DNA of 64,000 bases from an uncultured Roseateles sp. GTDB lineage: Bacteria; Pseudomonadota; Gammaproteobacteria; Burkholderiales; Burkholderiaceae_C. Under the pieces are notes generated by a model. That model ran no database searches. It was not told the origin of the DNA and saw only the letters and a program-made list of their open reading frames with translations. The DNA lies in NCBI RefSeq assembly GCF_913777145.1, contig NZ_CAJYPS010000027.1, positions 248,001 to 312,000 of the forward strand, given 5' to 3'. Position numbers and translations under genes: made by a program. Shown here one piece after another: positions 1 through 8,020 of the stretch (the first letter of the stretch is position 1; each line of letters starts with the position of its first letter).

Positions 1-73
1 CCAGGCGGGCAGTAGACCGCGCTGGCGGTCACGCCGTCGCGCAGCGGCAGCCGGGGCTTGGCCGGCCGGGCCA
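1..73 (-). CDS. Start of a probable RluA-family pseudouridine synthase, cut by the window edge
   Basis: Reading leftward from an ATG at 73, an open frame runs off the window after 24 codons. It begins MARPAKPRLPLRDGV and continues through ASAVYCPPG. From memory, RluA-type RNA pseudouridine synthases of Burkholderiales often start with a similar L-P-x-R-D-G-V stretch followed by a proline-glycine segment. No catalytic motif is in view, so the family call rests only on this N-terminal resemblance. It starts directly after the stop codon of the solute-binding-like gene (74-76), so the two are probably one transcript. Confidence 0.4.
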
Positions 74-982
74 TCACTCGATGCGAGGGCCGCCGCGGGC
101 GCGCTCGTCCATGTAGCGGTTCAGACGCTCCAGGTCGCGCGGATCAAAGGCTGGGCCGCGCCAGGCGCGCAGCCACTCCTCGCGCCGCGGCTCGGCGGCC
201 AGGCGCCGCACCGCAGCGTCTATGGCCTCGATCGCACGCCGGCCCTCGGGCGTGCGGCTGCAGGACACGGTGGCCAGCGGCGTGCTGATGCCGGCCTGCA
301 GCGGCACGCTGACCAGCACGCCCGGCGCGCCCACGCGCTGCAGGTAGTCGTCCACCACCGAGGGGTATTCCAGCGTGTAGTCCATGCGGCCGGCGCGCAG
401 CATGTCCAGCAGCCGGTTGCTGGCCCCGCCCACGGCCAGGCGCGGCAGCGGGTGGTGGGCCAGCTCGTCGTCGATGTGGGGGCCGTAGGCACGGTCGCGC
501 GCCAGCAGCCCACGCAGGTCGGCGCGCTGCAGCAGCGCGCCCAGGTCCAGGCTGCCGTCCGCATCACGGCGGCGCAGCATGCGCGGCAGGTTGTCGCGCC
601 GCACCACCGCATGCAGCTGGCGCGACACCAGCGTGGGGTAGGTGTGCGAGAAATAGGCCCACTCCAGGCGCTCGGGCGTGCGCAGGTGGAACAGGCTGCA
701 CAGCGTGCTGCCGCCGCGCGACATCAGCTCGTAGCGCGAGGTGCCGGCCTCCACGAACTCGTGCCGGTACTCGGGCATGCGTGCGATCAGCAGGCGCATG
801 AAGCCCTCGACCTCGCCGCCGCCGCGCAGGTCGGCCGGCGTCTGCGGCGGGTGGCCGGGCTCGTAGTGGAAATGCGGCGGCAGGTCCTGCACCAGCCAGC
901 GCAGCGTGCCCGCCTCGCCCGCCGCACCGGCAACGGACGACAGGCACGCGGCCAGCAGCGCCGCGCCCAGTCTTGCCCTCAT
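74..982 (-). CDS. Periplasmic solute-binding-like protein (family 3 type)
   Basis: The chosen ATG at 982 opens a protein of 302 residues with a signal peptide (MRARLGAALLAACLSSVAGA). An upstream in-frame ATG at 1021 would overlap the stop of the gene before it and bury the signal peptide. The mature part begins with a TLRWLVQDLPP strand and has the general look of extracellular solute-binding protein family 3, in particular the TIGR02285-like set found as lone genes in proteobacteria. No ABC permease or ATPase gene lies nearby, so a transport role is not supported. It could instead be a sensor accessory or an orphan binding protein. It lies 20 bp downstream of the MurA-like gene on the same strand. 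Confidence 0.6.
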   Translation of the reverse strand: MRARLGAALLAACLSSVAGAAGEAGTLRWLVQDLPPHFHYEPGHPPQTPADLRGGGEVEGFMRLLIARMPEYRHEFVEAGTSRYELMSRGGSTLCSLFHLRTPERLEWAYFSHTYPTLVSRQLHAVVRRDNLPRMLRRRDADGSLDLGALLQRADLRGLLARDRAYGPHIDDELAHHPLPRLAVGGASNRLLDMLRAGRMDYTLEYPSVVDDYLQRVGAPGVLVSVPLQAGISTPLATVSCSRTPEGRRAIEAIDAAVRRLAAEPRREEWLRAWRGPAFDPRDLERLNRYMDERARGGPRIE

Positions 983-1002
983 CCCCCGGCCCCGCGCAGC
1001 GC

Positions 1003-2307
1003 TCAGTCGCCGTCCACCCATTCCATGCGCGCGCCCAGCTCGGTGATGTGTTCGACGAAGTTGGGGTGGGCGCGGCGTATCGGCGTGGCGTTGCGGATCA
1101 CGCTCTTGCCGGGAATGCTGGCCGCCACCATCAGCAGCGCGATCGCGACGCGGATGATGTAGGGGCTCTCCACCTCGGCCGGGCTCAGCGGCTTGCCGCC
1201 GAAGGTGATCATGCGGTGCGGGTCGGACAGGAAGGCGTGGCCGCCGAACTTGGCCAGCTCACTGGTCCAGCCCATCGCGCCGTCGTAGACCTTGTTCCAG
1301 AACATCACGCTGCCCTCGGCCTTCACGCCCAGCGCGACGAAGATGGGCAGCAGGTCCACCGGCACATAGGGCCAGGGCGCGGCCTCGACCTTTTGCAGGA
1401 TGTTGCGGGTGAAGGGCTCCTTCACCTTGAGCTTGCCGCCCTCGGTGATCGCGCGGCTCCAGCCGTCCTCATGCACGATCTGCACGCCGAACTTCGCGAA
1501 GGTGCGGTCCAGCAGCGGGAACATCTCGGGCGCGCCGTTCTTCACGCGCACATCGCCGCCGGTGATGGCGCCCAGGGCGAGGAAGGTCACGATCTCGTGG
1601 AAGTCCTCGGTGAAGCTGAAGTCCGCACCGCCCAGTTCCTGCACGCCGGTGATCTTGAGCTTGGACGTGCCGTGACCTTCGATCTTGGCGCCCAGCTGCG
1701 ACATGAAGTTGCAGAACTCCTGCACATGGGGCTCGCTGGCGGCATTGGTCAGCGTGGACACGCCATCGGCCAGCGCGGCGCACAGCACGAAGTTCTCGGT
1801 GGTGGTGACCGACGCGTAGTCGGTCCAGTGGTCATTGGCCGTCAGCGGCCGTTGCACGCGCAGCACCAGGCCGTCGGGCAGACGCTCCACATCGGCGCCG
1901 AAGCGCTGGAACACCTCCACATGCGGGTCGATCTCGCGCGCACCCAGCGTGCAGCCCTTGACGTCGTCCTCGATGCGGGCGGCGCCGAAGCGCGCCATCA
2001 GGCCCGGCACCAGCATGATGGAGGAGCGCATCTCCTCGGGCAGGCGGTCGGTGGCGGGGTCGAAATGGGTGTGCTCGTGGTGCACGTCCAGGATGCCGGT
2101 CTTGAAGTCCAGCTCGACCTTGGAGCCCAGCTTGCGGAAGACCTCGACGATCTTCTTCACGTCGGTGATCTCGGGCACGCCGCGCAGGCGCACCGGCTGC
2201 TTGGTCAGCAGCGTCGCGCACAGGATGGGCAGGACGGCGTTCTTGTTGGCCGAGGGGATGACGCGGCCCGACAGGGGCGTGCCGCCGTGAACGATCAGAT
2301 GGGACAT
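1003..2307 (-). CDS. MurA-like enolpyruvyl transferase (divergent UDP-GlcNAc 1-carboxyvinyltransferase)
   Basis: This 434-residue protein belongs to the EPSP synthase/MurA superfamily. MurA transfers enolpyruvate from PEP to UDP-N-acetylglucosamine, the first committed step of peptidoglycan synthesis in the cytoplasm. The lysine-asparagine pair of the N-terminal substrate loop (SANKNAVLP) and the catalytic cysteine loop (KGCTLGARE) are present, and the Asp of the second domain fits VPVDLLP. The rest is clearly unlike the E. coli enzyme: the usual GAKNAALP is altered, and the C-terminal arginine segment reads YIIRVAIALLM. The genuine murA of Burkholderiales normally sits with hisG or the mla genes, which are absent here. 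I therefore infer a second, divergent copy, whose substrate may differ. ATG 2307 was chosen over 2334 because the family N-terminus begins at MSHLIV. Confidence 0.75.
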   Translation of the reverse strand: MSHLIVHGGTPLSGRVIPSANKNAVLPILCATLLTKQPVRLRGVPEITDVKKIVEVFRKLGSKVELDFKTGILDVHHEHTHFDPATDRLPEEMRSSIMLVPGLMARFGAARIEDDVKGCTLGAREIDPHVEVFQRFGADVERLPDGLVLRVQRPLTANDHWTDYASVTTTENFVLCAALADGVSTLTNAASEPHVQEFCNFMSQLGAKIEGHGTSKLKITGVQELGGADFSFTEDFHEIVTFLALGAITGGDVRVKNGAPEMFPLLDRTFAKFGVQIVHEDGWSRAITEGGKLKVKEPFTRNILQKVEAAPWPYVPVDLLPIFVALGVKAEGSVMFWNKVYDGAMGWTSELAKFGGHAFLSDPHRMITFGGKPLSPAEVESPYIIRVAIALLMVAASIPGKSVIRNATPIRRAHPNFVEHITELGARMEWVDGD

Positions 2308-2415
2308 CGAGGGGCTGTGTTGCGGTGCGCGCAAGCGGCGCGCGGTGGCATTGTCGGCGTTTGCGGCGGGCCGGTCGGGGCACGGGCCCGGAAGCTTTGT
2401 TCCGAACGGTGGGAA

Positions 2416-3210
2416 TCAGTCCTCCGCGCCGGGATCCAGCCGGCGCGCCCGCGCCAGCCGCCAGGCATCCTCGGGCGCGGTGAACACCTGCTCGGCGGTG
2501 GTGGCGGTCTCGCGGGCCTGGGCGTCGATCGCGATGCGCTTGTCGAACACATAGCACTCGCCCTCCCAGTCGCGCGCGGCATCGGGGAAAGCGGCCAGGA
2601 AGTTCAGGATGCCGCCGTCCAGCTGTGCGACCTTCAGCCCCTGCGCCTGCATCCAGGCCGCGGTCTTCTCGCAGCGTATGCCGCCGGTGCAGTACATGGC
2701 CACGGTCTTGCCCTGCCATGCGTCGCGGTGGGCCTCCACATAGGCCGGGAAATCGCGGAAGTGCGCGACGCCGGGGTCGATGGCACCGCGGAAGCGCCCG
2801 AGCCGGAACTCGAAGCTGTTGCGGTTGTCCAGCACCACGGTGTCGGGGTCGTCCAGCAACTCGCGCCAGCGCGCCGGGCTCACATGGGTGTCGGTGGCGT
2901 CGCCCGACACACCGGGCACGCCGAAGGCGACGATCTCGGGCTTGACCGACACCTTGAGCCGGCTGAAGGGCCGGCGCTCGCAGACGTTGTGCTTGCCCCG
3001 CAGGCCGGCAAAGCCCGCGTGGTTCTGCAGCTCGGCCTCCAGCGTGTGCACCGCGGTGGCGTCACCGGCGATCGCGGCACTCAGGCCCTCGCCAGCCACC
3101 AGCACCACGCCGCCCAGGTCCAGCGCCGCACCACGCTCGCGCAGCCATTCGGCCAGGCCCGCCGGGTCGGCGACCGGCGTGAATCGATAGAAGGAACTGT
3201 GCAGGATCAC
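2416..3210 (-). CDS. trhO: tRNA uridine(34) hydroxylase TrhO (YceA), rhodanese type
   Basis: TrhO hydroxylates uridine 34 of certain tRNAs to 5-hydroxyuridine, an oxygen-dependent step toward cmo5U/mcmo5U. The 264-residue protein has the family layout. An N-terminal acylphosphatase-like part covers residues 1-95 and contains the HNVCERRPFSRLKV segment. A rhodanese domain covers about residues 110-220 and has the active-site loop YCTGGIRCEK with Cys174. It is shorter than the E. coli protein of about 350 residues because the C-terminal extension is missing, as in many betaproteobacterial homologues. It lies upstream of the MurA-like gene on the same strand, with 108 bp between them, and is divergent from psd. 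Confidence 0.9.
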   Translation of the reverse strand: MILHSSFYRFTPVADPAGLAEWLRERGAALDLGGVVLVAGEGLSAAIAGDATAVHTLEAELQNHAGFAGLRGKHNVCERRPFSRLKVSVKPEIVAFGVPGVSGDATDTHVSPARWRELLDDPDTVVLDNRNSFEFRLGRFRGAIDPGVAHFRDFPAYVEAHRDAWQGKTVAMYCTGGIRCEKTAAWMQAQGLKVAQLDGGILNFLAAFPDAARDWEGECYVFDKRIAIDAQARETATTAEQVFTAPEDAWRLARARRLDPGAED

Positions 3211-3300
3211 GGCAAACCAGGGCTTCTCGCCGCAGGGCCGTCAGCGGCCCCACGCAGACCACATGGTAGCGACCCGCAGACCGCCGCTCGGCGCGGGCTC

Positions 3301-3307
3301 CTAGAAT
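3301..3307 (+). promoter_or_regulatory. Candidate -10 element of psd
   Basis: CTAGAAT lies 38 bp before the psd start codon, in the divergent gap with trhO. TAGAAT is a good sigma-70 -10 match. No convincing -35 box is visible 17 bp upstream. The same heptamer occurs before the GST gene and, reversed, before purB. Confidence 0.35.
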
Positions 3308-3345
3308 CCCGCGCCCCCGTTCCGGCCGCTTGGCGGCCCCGCACC

Positions 3346-4182
3346 ATGTCCGATCGCCTCAAAGTCCTGCCCCAGTACCTCATGCCCAAGCTGGCCATGA
3401 CCCGGCTGGCCGGGTATCTGGCCTCGCGGCCGCTGGGGGCGATCACGACAGCCACCATCCGCCGCTTCGTCGCGCGCTACCGGGTGGACATGGCCGAGGC
3501 GGCGCAAGGTGACATCACCGCCTACGCCACCTTCAACGACTTCTTCACCCGCGCGCTGAAGGACGGCGCGCGCCCGCTGGCCGACGCGCCGCTGATCTGC
3601 CCGGTGGACGGCGCGATCAGCCAGGTGGGCCGCATCGCGGGTGACCAGATCTATCAGGCCAAGGGCCAGGCCTTCAGCACCGCGGCGCTGCTGGGCGGCG
3701 ACGCCGCGCTGGCCGCGCGCTTCCAGGACGGGCTGTTCGCCAACCTCTACCTGAGCCCGCGCGACTACCACCGCATCCACATGCCGGCCGCCGGCCGGCT
3801 GCTGAGCATGACCCATGTGCCGGGCGAGCTGTTCTCGGTGAACCCGACCACGGCCCGCGGCGTGCCGGGCCTGTTCGCGCGCAACGAGCGCCTGGTCTGC
3901 GTGTTCGAGAACGAGCAGCTGGGCCGCTGGGTGCTGGTGCTGGTGGGCGCCACCATCGTGGGCAGCATGGCCACCGTGTGGCAGGGCCTGATCAAGCGCG
4001 AAGGTCCGGTGCGCGACTGGAACTACAGCAACCAGGACATCCGCCTGGCTCAGGGCGAGGAAATGGGCCGCTTCCTGCTCGGCTCCACCGTGGTGATGCT
4101 TTTCGAGAAGAGTGGCCTGCAGTTCAACCCCACCTGGCAGCCCGGTGGGCCGGTCAGGCTGGGTGAGTGGATGGCGCGCTGA
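3346..4182 (+). CDS. psd: Phosphatidylserine decarboxylase proenzyme
   Basis: Psd converts phosphatidylserine to phosphatidylethanolamine at the inner membrane. The 278-residue protein has all the marks of the E. coli-like (type I) enzyme. These are the FFTRALKDGARPL segment, Asp88 in PVDGAI, His145 in YHRIHMP, and the LGST self-cleavage site at 245-248. There the chain splits between Gly246 and Ser247, and the serine becomes the pyruvoyl cofactor. The length fits the family. ATG 3346 is chosen because the conserved region starts with LKVLPQYLMPK; the open frame extends far upstream only as antisense to trhO and the MurA-like gene. Its last 29 bp overlap the end of the convergent GGDEF/EAL gene. 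Confidence 0.95.
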   Translation: MSDRLKVLPQYLMPKLAMTRLAGYLASRPLGAITTATIRRFVARYRVDMAEAAQGDITAYATFNDFFTRALKDGARPLADAPLICPVDGAISQVGRIAGDQIYQAKGQAFSTAALLGGDAALAARFQDGLFANLYLSPRDYHRIHMPAAGRLLSMTHVPGELFSVNPTTARGVPGLFARNERLVCVFENEQLGRWVLVLVGATIVGSMATVWQGLIKREGPVRDWNYSNQDIRLAQGEEMGRFLLGSTVVMLFEKSGLQFNPTWQPGGPVRLGEWMAR

Positions 4183-6451
4183 GCAGCGCCCCGGCGGCCT
4201 CGGCATCCAGCGGCCGCCCCAGCAGATAGCCCTGCAGATGCGTGCAGCCCAGGCGCTCGGCCGCCTGGGCCTGGCCTTCCGTTTCCACGCCCTCGGCCAC
4301 CACCTGCAGCTGCAGCGCCTGAGCCAGCAGGCAGGCGGCCTGCACGATGGCAGCGGCCGTGGGCTCGGGCAGCGGATCGATCATGCTGCGATCCAGCTTC
4401 AACGTGGTGATGGGCAGGCGGCGCAGCAGCGTCAGCGAGCTCTGGCCGGTGCCGAAATCGTCGAAGGCCACGCCCACGCCGGCCGCACGCAGCTCGGCCA
4501 GCTGCGGCAGCACGCGGTCCAGGTGGGTCACGGCCGCGGTCTCGGTGACTTCCACCTCCACCAGCGACAGCGGCACGCCGTGGGCCTGCATCATGGCCAG
4601 CAGGCCGCCTGCGAAGCAGGGGTCCTCGAACTGCAGCGGCGACACATTGATGGCGACCGGCAAGACCCGGCCCCGCTGGGTCTGCCACTCGCGCAGCTGG
4701 CGGGCGGCCTGGCGCAGGATCAGCGCGCCCAGCGCCGCGATCTGGCCGGTGCGCTCGGCGGCCGGGATGAACTCCACCGGGCTCACCATGCCCCGCCCGG
4801 GTCGCGGCCAGCGCACCAGCGCCTCGAAGCCGGCGAGCTCGCGGTCGCCGCTGCGGAACTTGGGCTGGTAGACCAGCACGAATTCCTCGGCCTCGATCGC
4901 GGCCGCCAGCGCCTGCTCTATCTCCAGGCGCTCGCCGCTGTGCGAACTCATGTGCGGGTCGAACAGAACGACCGCCGCACCGGCCTGCTGCTTGGCGCGA
5001 TGCATCGCGATGTCGGCCGCGCGCAGCAGCGCCGCGCCGCTGCTGCCGTGCACCGGGTACAGCGCCACGCCCACCGACAGATGCACATAGAGCCGGCGGT
5101 GCTGGATCGCGAAGGGCGCGGTCATCACCGCCAGCATGCGCTCCCCGGCCAGCGCAGCGGCAGCCGCCTCCTGCACGCCGGGCAGCAGCAGCAGGAACTG
5201 GTCCTCGCCCAGCCGGGCCAGCATGGCGCCGGGCGGCAAGGCGGCGCGCAGGCGGCCGGCAATGGCCTGCAGCAGCGCATCGCCCACCTCGTGGCCCAGG
5301 CTTTCGTTGACCAGCTGGAAGCGGTCCAGGTCGGCCGACAACAGCGCAAAGCCCGGGCTGCCGGGCGCGGTCAGCTCGGCCAGGCGGGCCAGTGCCGCGT
5401 GGCGGTTGGGCAGGTCGGTGAGCTCGTCGTGCAGCGCCTGGCGGCGCAGCGCCTCGATGGCGCGCTGGCGCTCGGTGTCGTCCAGCATCAGCAGCAGCTG
5501 GGCTGGGCCGTCTTCCCAGCGGATGTAGCCGGCGCTGCCGCGCAGGTAGAGGCTGCGTCCGTCGCGGTGCAGGCGCTCGCCCTCCCATTCGATGCGCGCC
5601 AGCTGCTGCTCCATGACCTGGCGGTAGCGCTCGGCCACGCCGGCCTGGTGTGCGGGCGGCAGCAGCCGCGCCAGCGGCGCGCCCGGGCCCAGCTCGTCCA
5701 GGGACGCGTAGCCGAACATGGTCAGCGCCGCCGGATTGGCATAGAGCACGCGGCCGTCGCGGATGATCATCAGGCCCTGCATGGACTGCTCGTAGAGCTG
5801 GCGCAGACGCTCGCTCATCACCGAGGCCTCGCGCCGCGCGCGGTGGGCGGACAGCAGGATCAGGCCCACGGCCAGCGTGCTCTGCACATAGGTGCCGGCG
5901 ATGTGGGTGGCGATGGAGCGGGCCAGCGGGTCGATGACCGGGCCGCTCAGATGCACCAGGCCGATGAGGCCGAAGCAGGCGGCGACGAAGCGCTCCTCGG
6001 TGGAGCCGCGGTGCCACAGCCAGAAGCCGGCGATCCAGGCCCCAAGCGCCAGGATCAGCGCCGCGGCCAGCACCGCCCAGGCCTGGTTCACCATGGCCAG
6101 GCCCAGAATAAGCAGCAGCGCCAGGCCGAACACCGGCAGCGCGCGACGCCAGTGCCAGGCGCGCGAGCGGTAGCGGCTGGCCCCGGCCATCAGCAGCGCC
6201 AGCGAGCCCATCAGGCAGGCCGTGGCCACGGTGGCCTGCAGGCGGTAGTGCAGCGACTGGATGTCGGTGGGCGCCAGCGCCACGCCCAGCGCCAGGCCTA
6301 TGCCCAGCAGGATGTGGCTCCAGCCCCAGTCGCGCGTGTAGGGGTGGCCGGGCTCGATGCGCATCAGCAGCAGCAGCGCGACGCCCAGCATCACCAGCAG
6401 ACTGGCGCTGACGAGCAGGACGCCGACCATCACTTGCGACAGTGCGTGCAA
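4154..6451 (-). CDS. Membrane PAS-GGDEF-EAL protein, probable c-di-GMP phosphodiesterase
   Basis: The protein has about six N-terminal membrane helices, one PAS-like domain (QGLMIIRDGRVLYANPAAL), a GGDEF domain and a C-terminal EAL domain. The GGDEF signature near residue 415 is degraded to RLGEDQF, so diguanylate cyclase activity is unlikely. The EAL domain is complete: GFEALVRW near residue 543, NVSPLQF, EVTET, DDFGTG, KLDRSM and VAEGVET. It should therefore hydrolyse c-di-GMP, perhaps with the GGDEF part as a GTP-binding regulator. The start is uncertain. A TTG at 6451 is preferred because an AGGAGG ribosome site lies 4 bp before it, directly ahead of the first membrane helix. An ATG at 6430 and a GTG at 6562 are alternatives. 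It converges on psd and overlaps it by 29 bp. Confidence 0.85.
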   Translation of the reverse strand: MHALSQVMVGVLLVSASLLVMLGVALLLLMRIEPGHPYTRDWGWSHILLGIGLALGVALAPTDIQSLHYRLQATVATACLMGSLALLMAGASRYRSRAWHWRRALPVFGLALLLILGLAMVNQAWAVLAAALILALGAWIAGFWLWHRGSTEERFVAACFGLIGLVHLSGPVIDPLARSIATHIAGTYVQSTLAVGLILLSAHRARREASVMSERLRQLYEQSMQGLMIIRDGRVLYANPAALTMFGYASLDELGPGAPLARLLPPAHQAGVAERYRQVMEQQLARIEWEGERLHRDGRSLYLRGSAGYIRWEDGPAQLLLMLDDTERQRAIEALRRQALHDELTDLPNRHAALARLAELTAPGSPGFALLSADLDRFQLVNESLGHEVGDALLQAIAGRLRAALPPGAMLARLGEDQFLLLLPGVQEAAAAALAGERMLAVMTAPFAIQHRRLYVHLSVGVALYPVHGSSGAALLRAADIAMHRAKQQAGAAVVLFDPHMSSHSGERLEIEQALAAAIEAEEFVLVYQPKFRSGDRELAGFEALVRWPRPGRGMVSPVEFIPAAERTGQIAALGALILRQAARQLREWQTQRGRVLPVAINVSPLQFEDPCFAGGLLAMMQAHGVPLSLVEVEVTETAAVTHLDRVLPQLAELRAAGVGVAFDDFGTGQSSLTLLRRLPITTLKLDRSMIDPLPEPTAAAIVQAACLLAQALQLQVVAEGVETEGQAQAAERLGCTHLQGYLLGRPLDAEAAGALLSAPSTHPA

Positions 6452-6633
6452 AAGCCCTCCTGGCTGACGTGCGGACGCACGACGACCCGACGATACGACG
6501 GTGGCCACGCGCCAGGGAAGGGGCGCCGTCCCCCAAGGCCGCGGGAAGGCGCCATGCATCACGCTGACCGGCCCTGGGCCGCATCTGAGGCCACAATCCC
6601 GGCCAGACCCTCTAGTTTTTCGGATCCTTCTTC

Positions 6634-7923
6634 ATGGCCCAGCGTGTCCTGACCGGCATCACCACCACCGGCACCCTCCACCTCGGCAACTACGTCGGCG
6701 CCATCCGCCCGGCCGTGGCCGCCAGCAAGGCGGCAGGCGTCGAGAGCTTCTTCTTCATGGCGGACTTCCACGCGCTGATCAAGTGCGATGACCCCGCCCG
6801 CATCGCGCATTCCAGCCGCACCATCGCCGCCACCTGGCTGGCCGCCGGGCTGGACCCGGAGCGCGTGACCTTCTACCGCCAGAGCGACATCCCCGAGATC
6901 CCCGAGCTGTGCTGGCTGCTGACCTGCGTGACCGCCAAGGGCCAGATGAACCGCGCCCACGCCTACAAGGCGGCGGTGGACGCGGCCACCGCGGCAGGCG
7001 AGGAGCCCGATGCCCACGTGAGCATGGGCCTGTTCAGCTACCCGGTGCTGATGGCGGCCGACATCCTGATGTTCAACGCGCACAAGGTGCCGGTGGGCAA
7101 GGACCAGGTCCAGCACATCGAGATGACGCGCGACATCGCGCAGCGCTTCAACCACCTGTTCGGCGCCGGCCGCGAGTTCTTCGTGCTGCCAGAGGCGGTG
7201 GTGGACGCCGAAATGGAGCTGCTGCCCGGCCTGGACGGCCGCAAGATGAGCAAGAGCTACGACAACGTGATCCCCTTGTTCGAGGGCGGTGCCCAGGCGC
7301 TGAAGGACGCGGTCGCGCGCATCGTCACCGACTCGCGCCTGCCCGGCGAGCCCAAGGAGCCCGAGGGCCAGGCGCTGGTGCAGATCTATGACGCCTTTGC
7401 CACGCCCGAGCAGCGCGCCGCCTTCCGCGCGGCGCTGCGCGGCGGCCTGGCCTGGGGCGAGGCCAAGCAGCAGCTGGTGGCGCTGATCGACAGCCACATC
7501 GGCCCCATGCGCGCGCGCTACGCGGAGCTGATGGCACACCCGGAGCAGCTGGAAGCCATCCTGCAGGCCGGCGCCGCCAAGGCGCGCGCGCTGGCCGCTC
7601 CGCTGCTGCAGCAGCTGCGCGCGGCCGTGGGCCTGCGCCCCTACACCGCGGCCGCCAGCCACACCGCGGCCAAGGCCGAGAAGGCCGCCCAGCCGGTGTT
7701 CAAGCAGTACCGCGAGGCCGACGGCAAGTTCTACTTCAAGCTGCTGTCGGCCGGCGGCGAGCTGCTGCTGCAGAGCCAGGCTTTCGAGCAGGGCCGCGAC
7801 GCCGGCCAGTGGGTCGCGCGCCTCAAGCGCGAAGGTGCGGCGGCGCTGGCTGAGGCGCCGGTGCAGCGAGAGGCCGACGAGGCCGCGATCAGCGCGGCGC
7901 TGGCCGCCTTCCAGGACGACTGA
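6634..7923 (+). CDS. trpS: Tryptophanyl-tRNA synthetase with C-terminal YegP-like domain
   Basis: TrpRS charges tRNA-Trp with tryptophan in the cytoplasm. The class I signatures are present: the HIGH-like [12 protein letters not shown] at residues 12-23 and KMSKS at about 203-208, followed by SYDNVIPLF. The core ends near residue 340. Beyond it, residues 353-401 ([21 protein letters not shown], then [20 protein letters not shown]) resemble the DUF1508/YegP domain, which makes this enzyme about 90 residues longer than the usual 334. The spacer before the domain is rich in Ala, His and Lys ([10 protein letters not shown]) and looks like a linker. ATG 6634 follows a stretch containing CTAGTTTTT and GGATCC. 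Confidence 0.92.
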   Translation: MAQRVLTGITTTGTLHLGNYVGAIRPAVAASKAAGVESFFFMADFHALIKCDDPARIAHSSRTIAATWLAAGLDPERVTFYRQSDIPEIPELCWLLTCVTAKGQMNRAHAYKAAVDAATAAGEEPDAHVSMGLFSYPVLMAADILMFNAHKVPVGKDQVQHIEMTRDIAQRFNHLFGAGREFFVLPEAVVDAEMELLPGLDGRKMSKSYDNVIPLFEGGAQALKDAVARIVTDSRLPGEPKEPEGQALVQIYDAFATPEQRAAFRAALRGGLAWGEAKQQLVALIDSHIGPMRARYAELMAHPEQLEAILQAGAAKARALAAPLLQQLRAAVGLRPYTAAASHTAAKAEKAAQPVFKQYREADGKFYFKLLSAGGELLLQSQAFEQGRDAGQWVARLKREGAAALAEAPVQREADEAAISAALAAFQDD

Positions 7924-7949
7924 GTCCGCCCTGCCCGCGCCGCCACGGA

Positions 7950-7985
7950 TTAACCCGTAGCGGCGCGTCGCGTCGCCCGGGTTAA
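7950..7985. promoter_or_regulatory. Inverted repeat upstream of the acyl-CoA synthetase gene
   Basis: TTAACCCG (7950-7957) and CGGGTTAA (7978-7985) are perfect inverted copies 20 bp apart, in the gap between trpS and the acyl-CoA synthetase. The right arm ends 35 bp before the ATG at 8021, which fits an operator or a large-loop hairpin in the leader. The regulator is unknown. No T-run follows, so a terminator is unlikely. Confidence 0.35.
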
Positions 7986-8020
7986 GTTCGCCTCACACCA
8001 GAACAACACCGGAGACTCTC

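Noticed and set aside
973..3345. Long plus-strand open frame running into psd
   Set aside because: It is antisense to the MurA-like gene and trhO, is rich in His, Gln and Arg, and has no family resemblance. Only the part from 3346 is psd.
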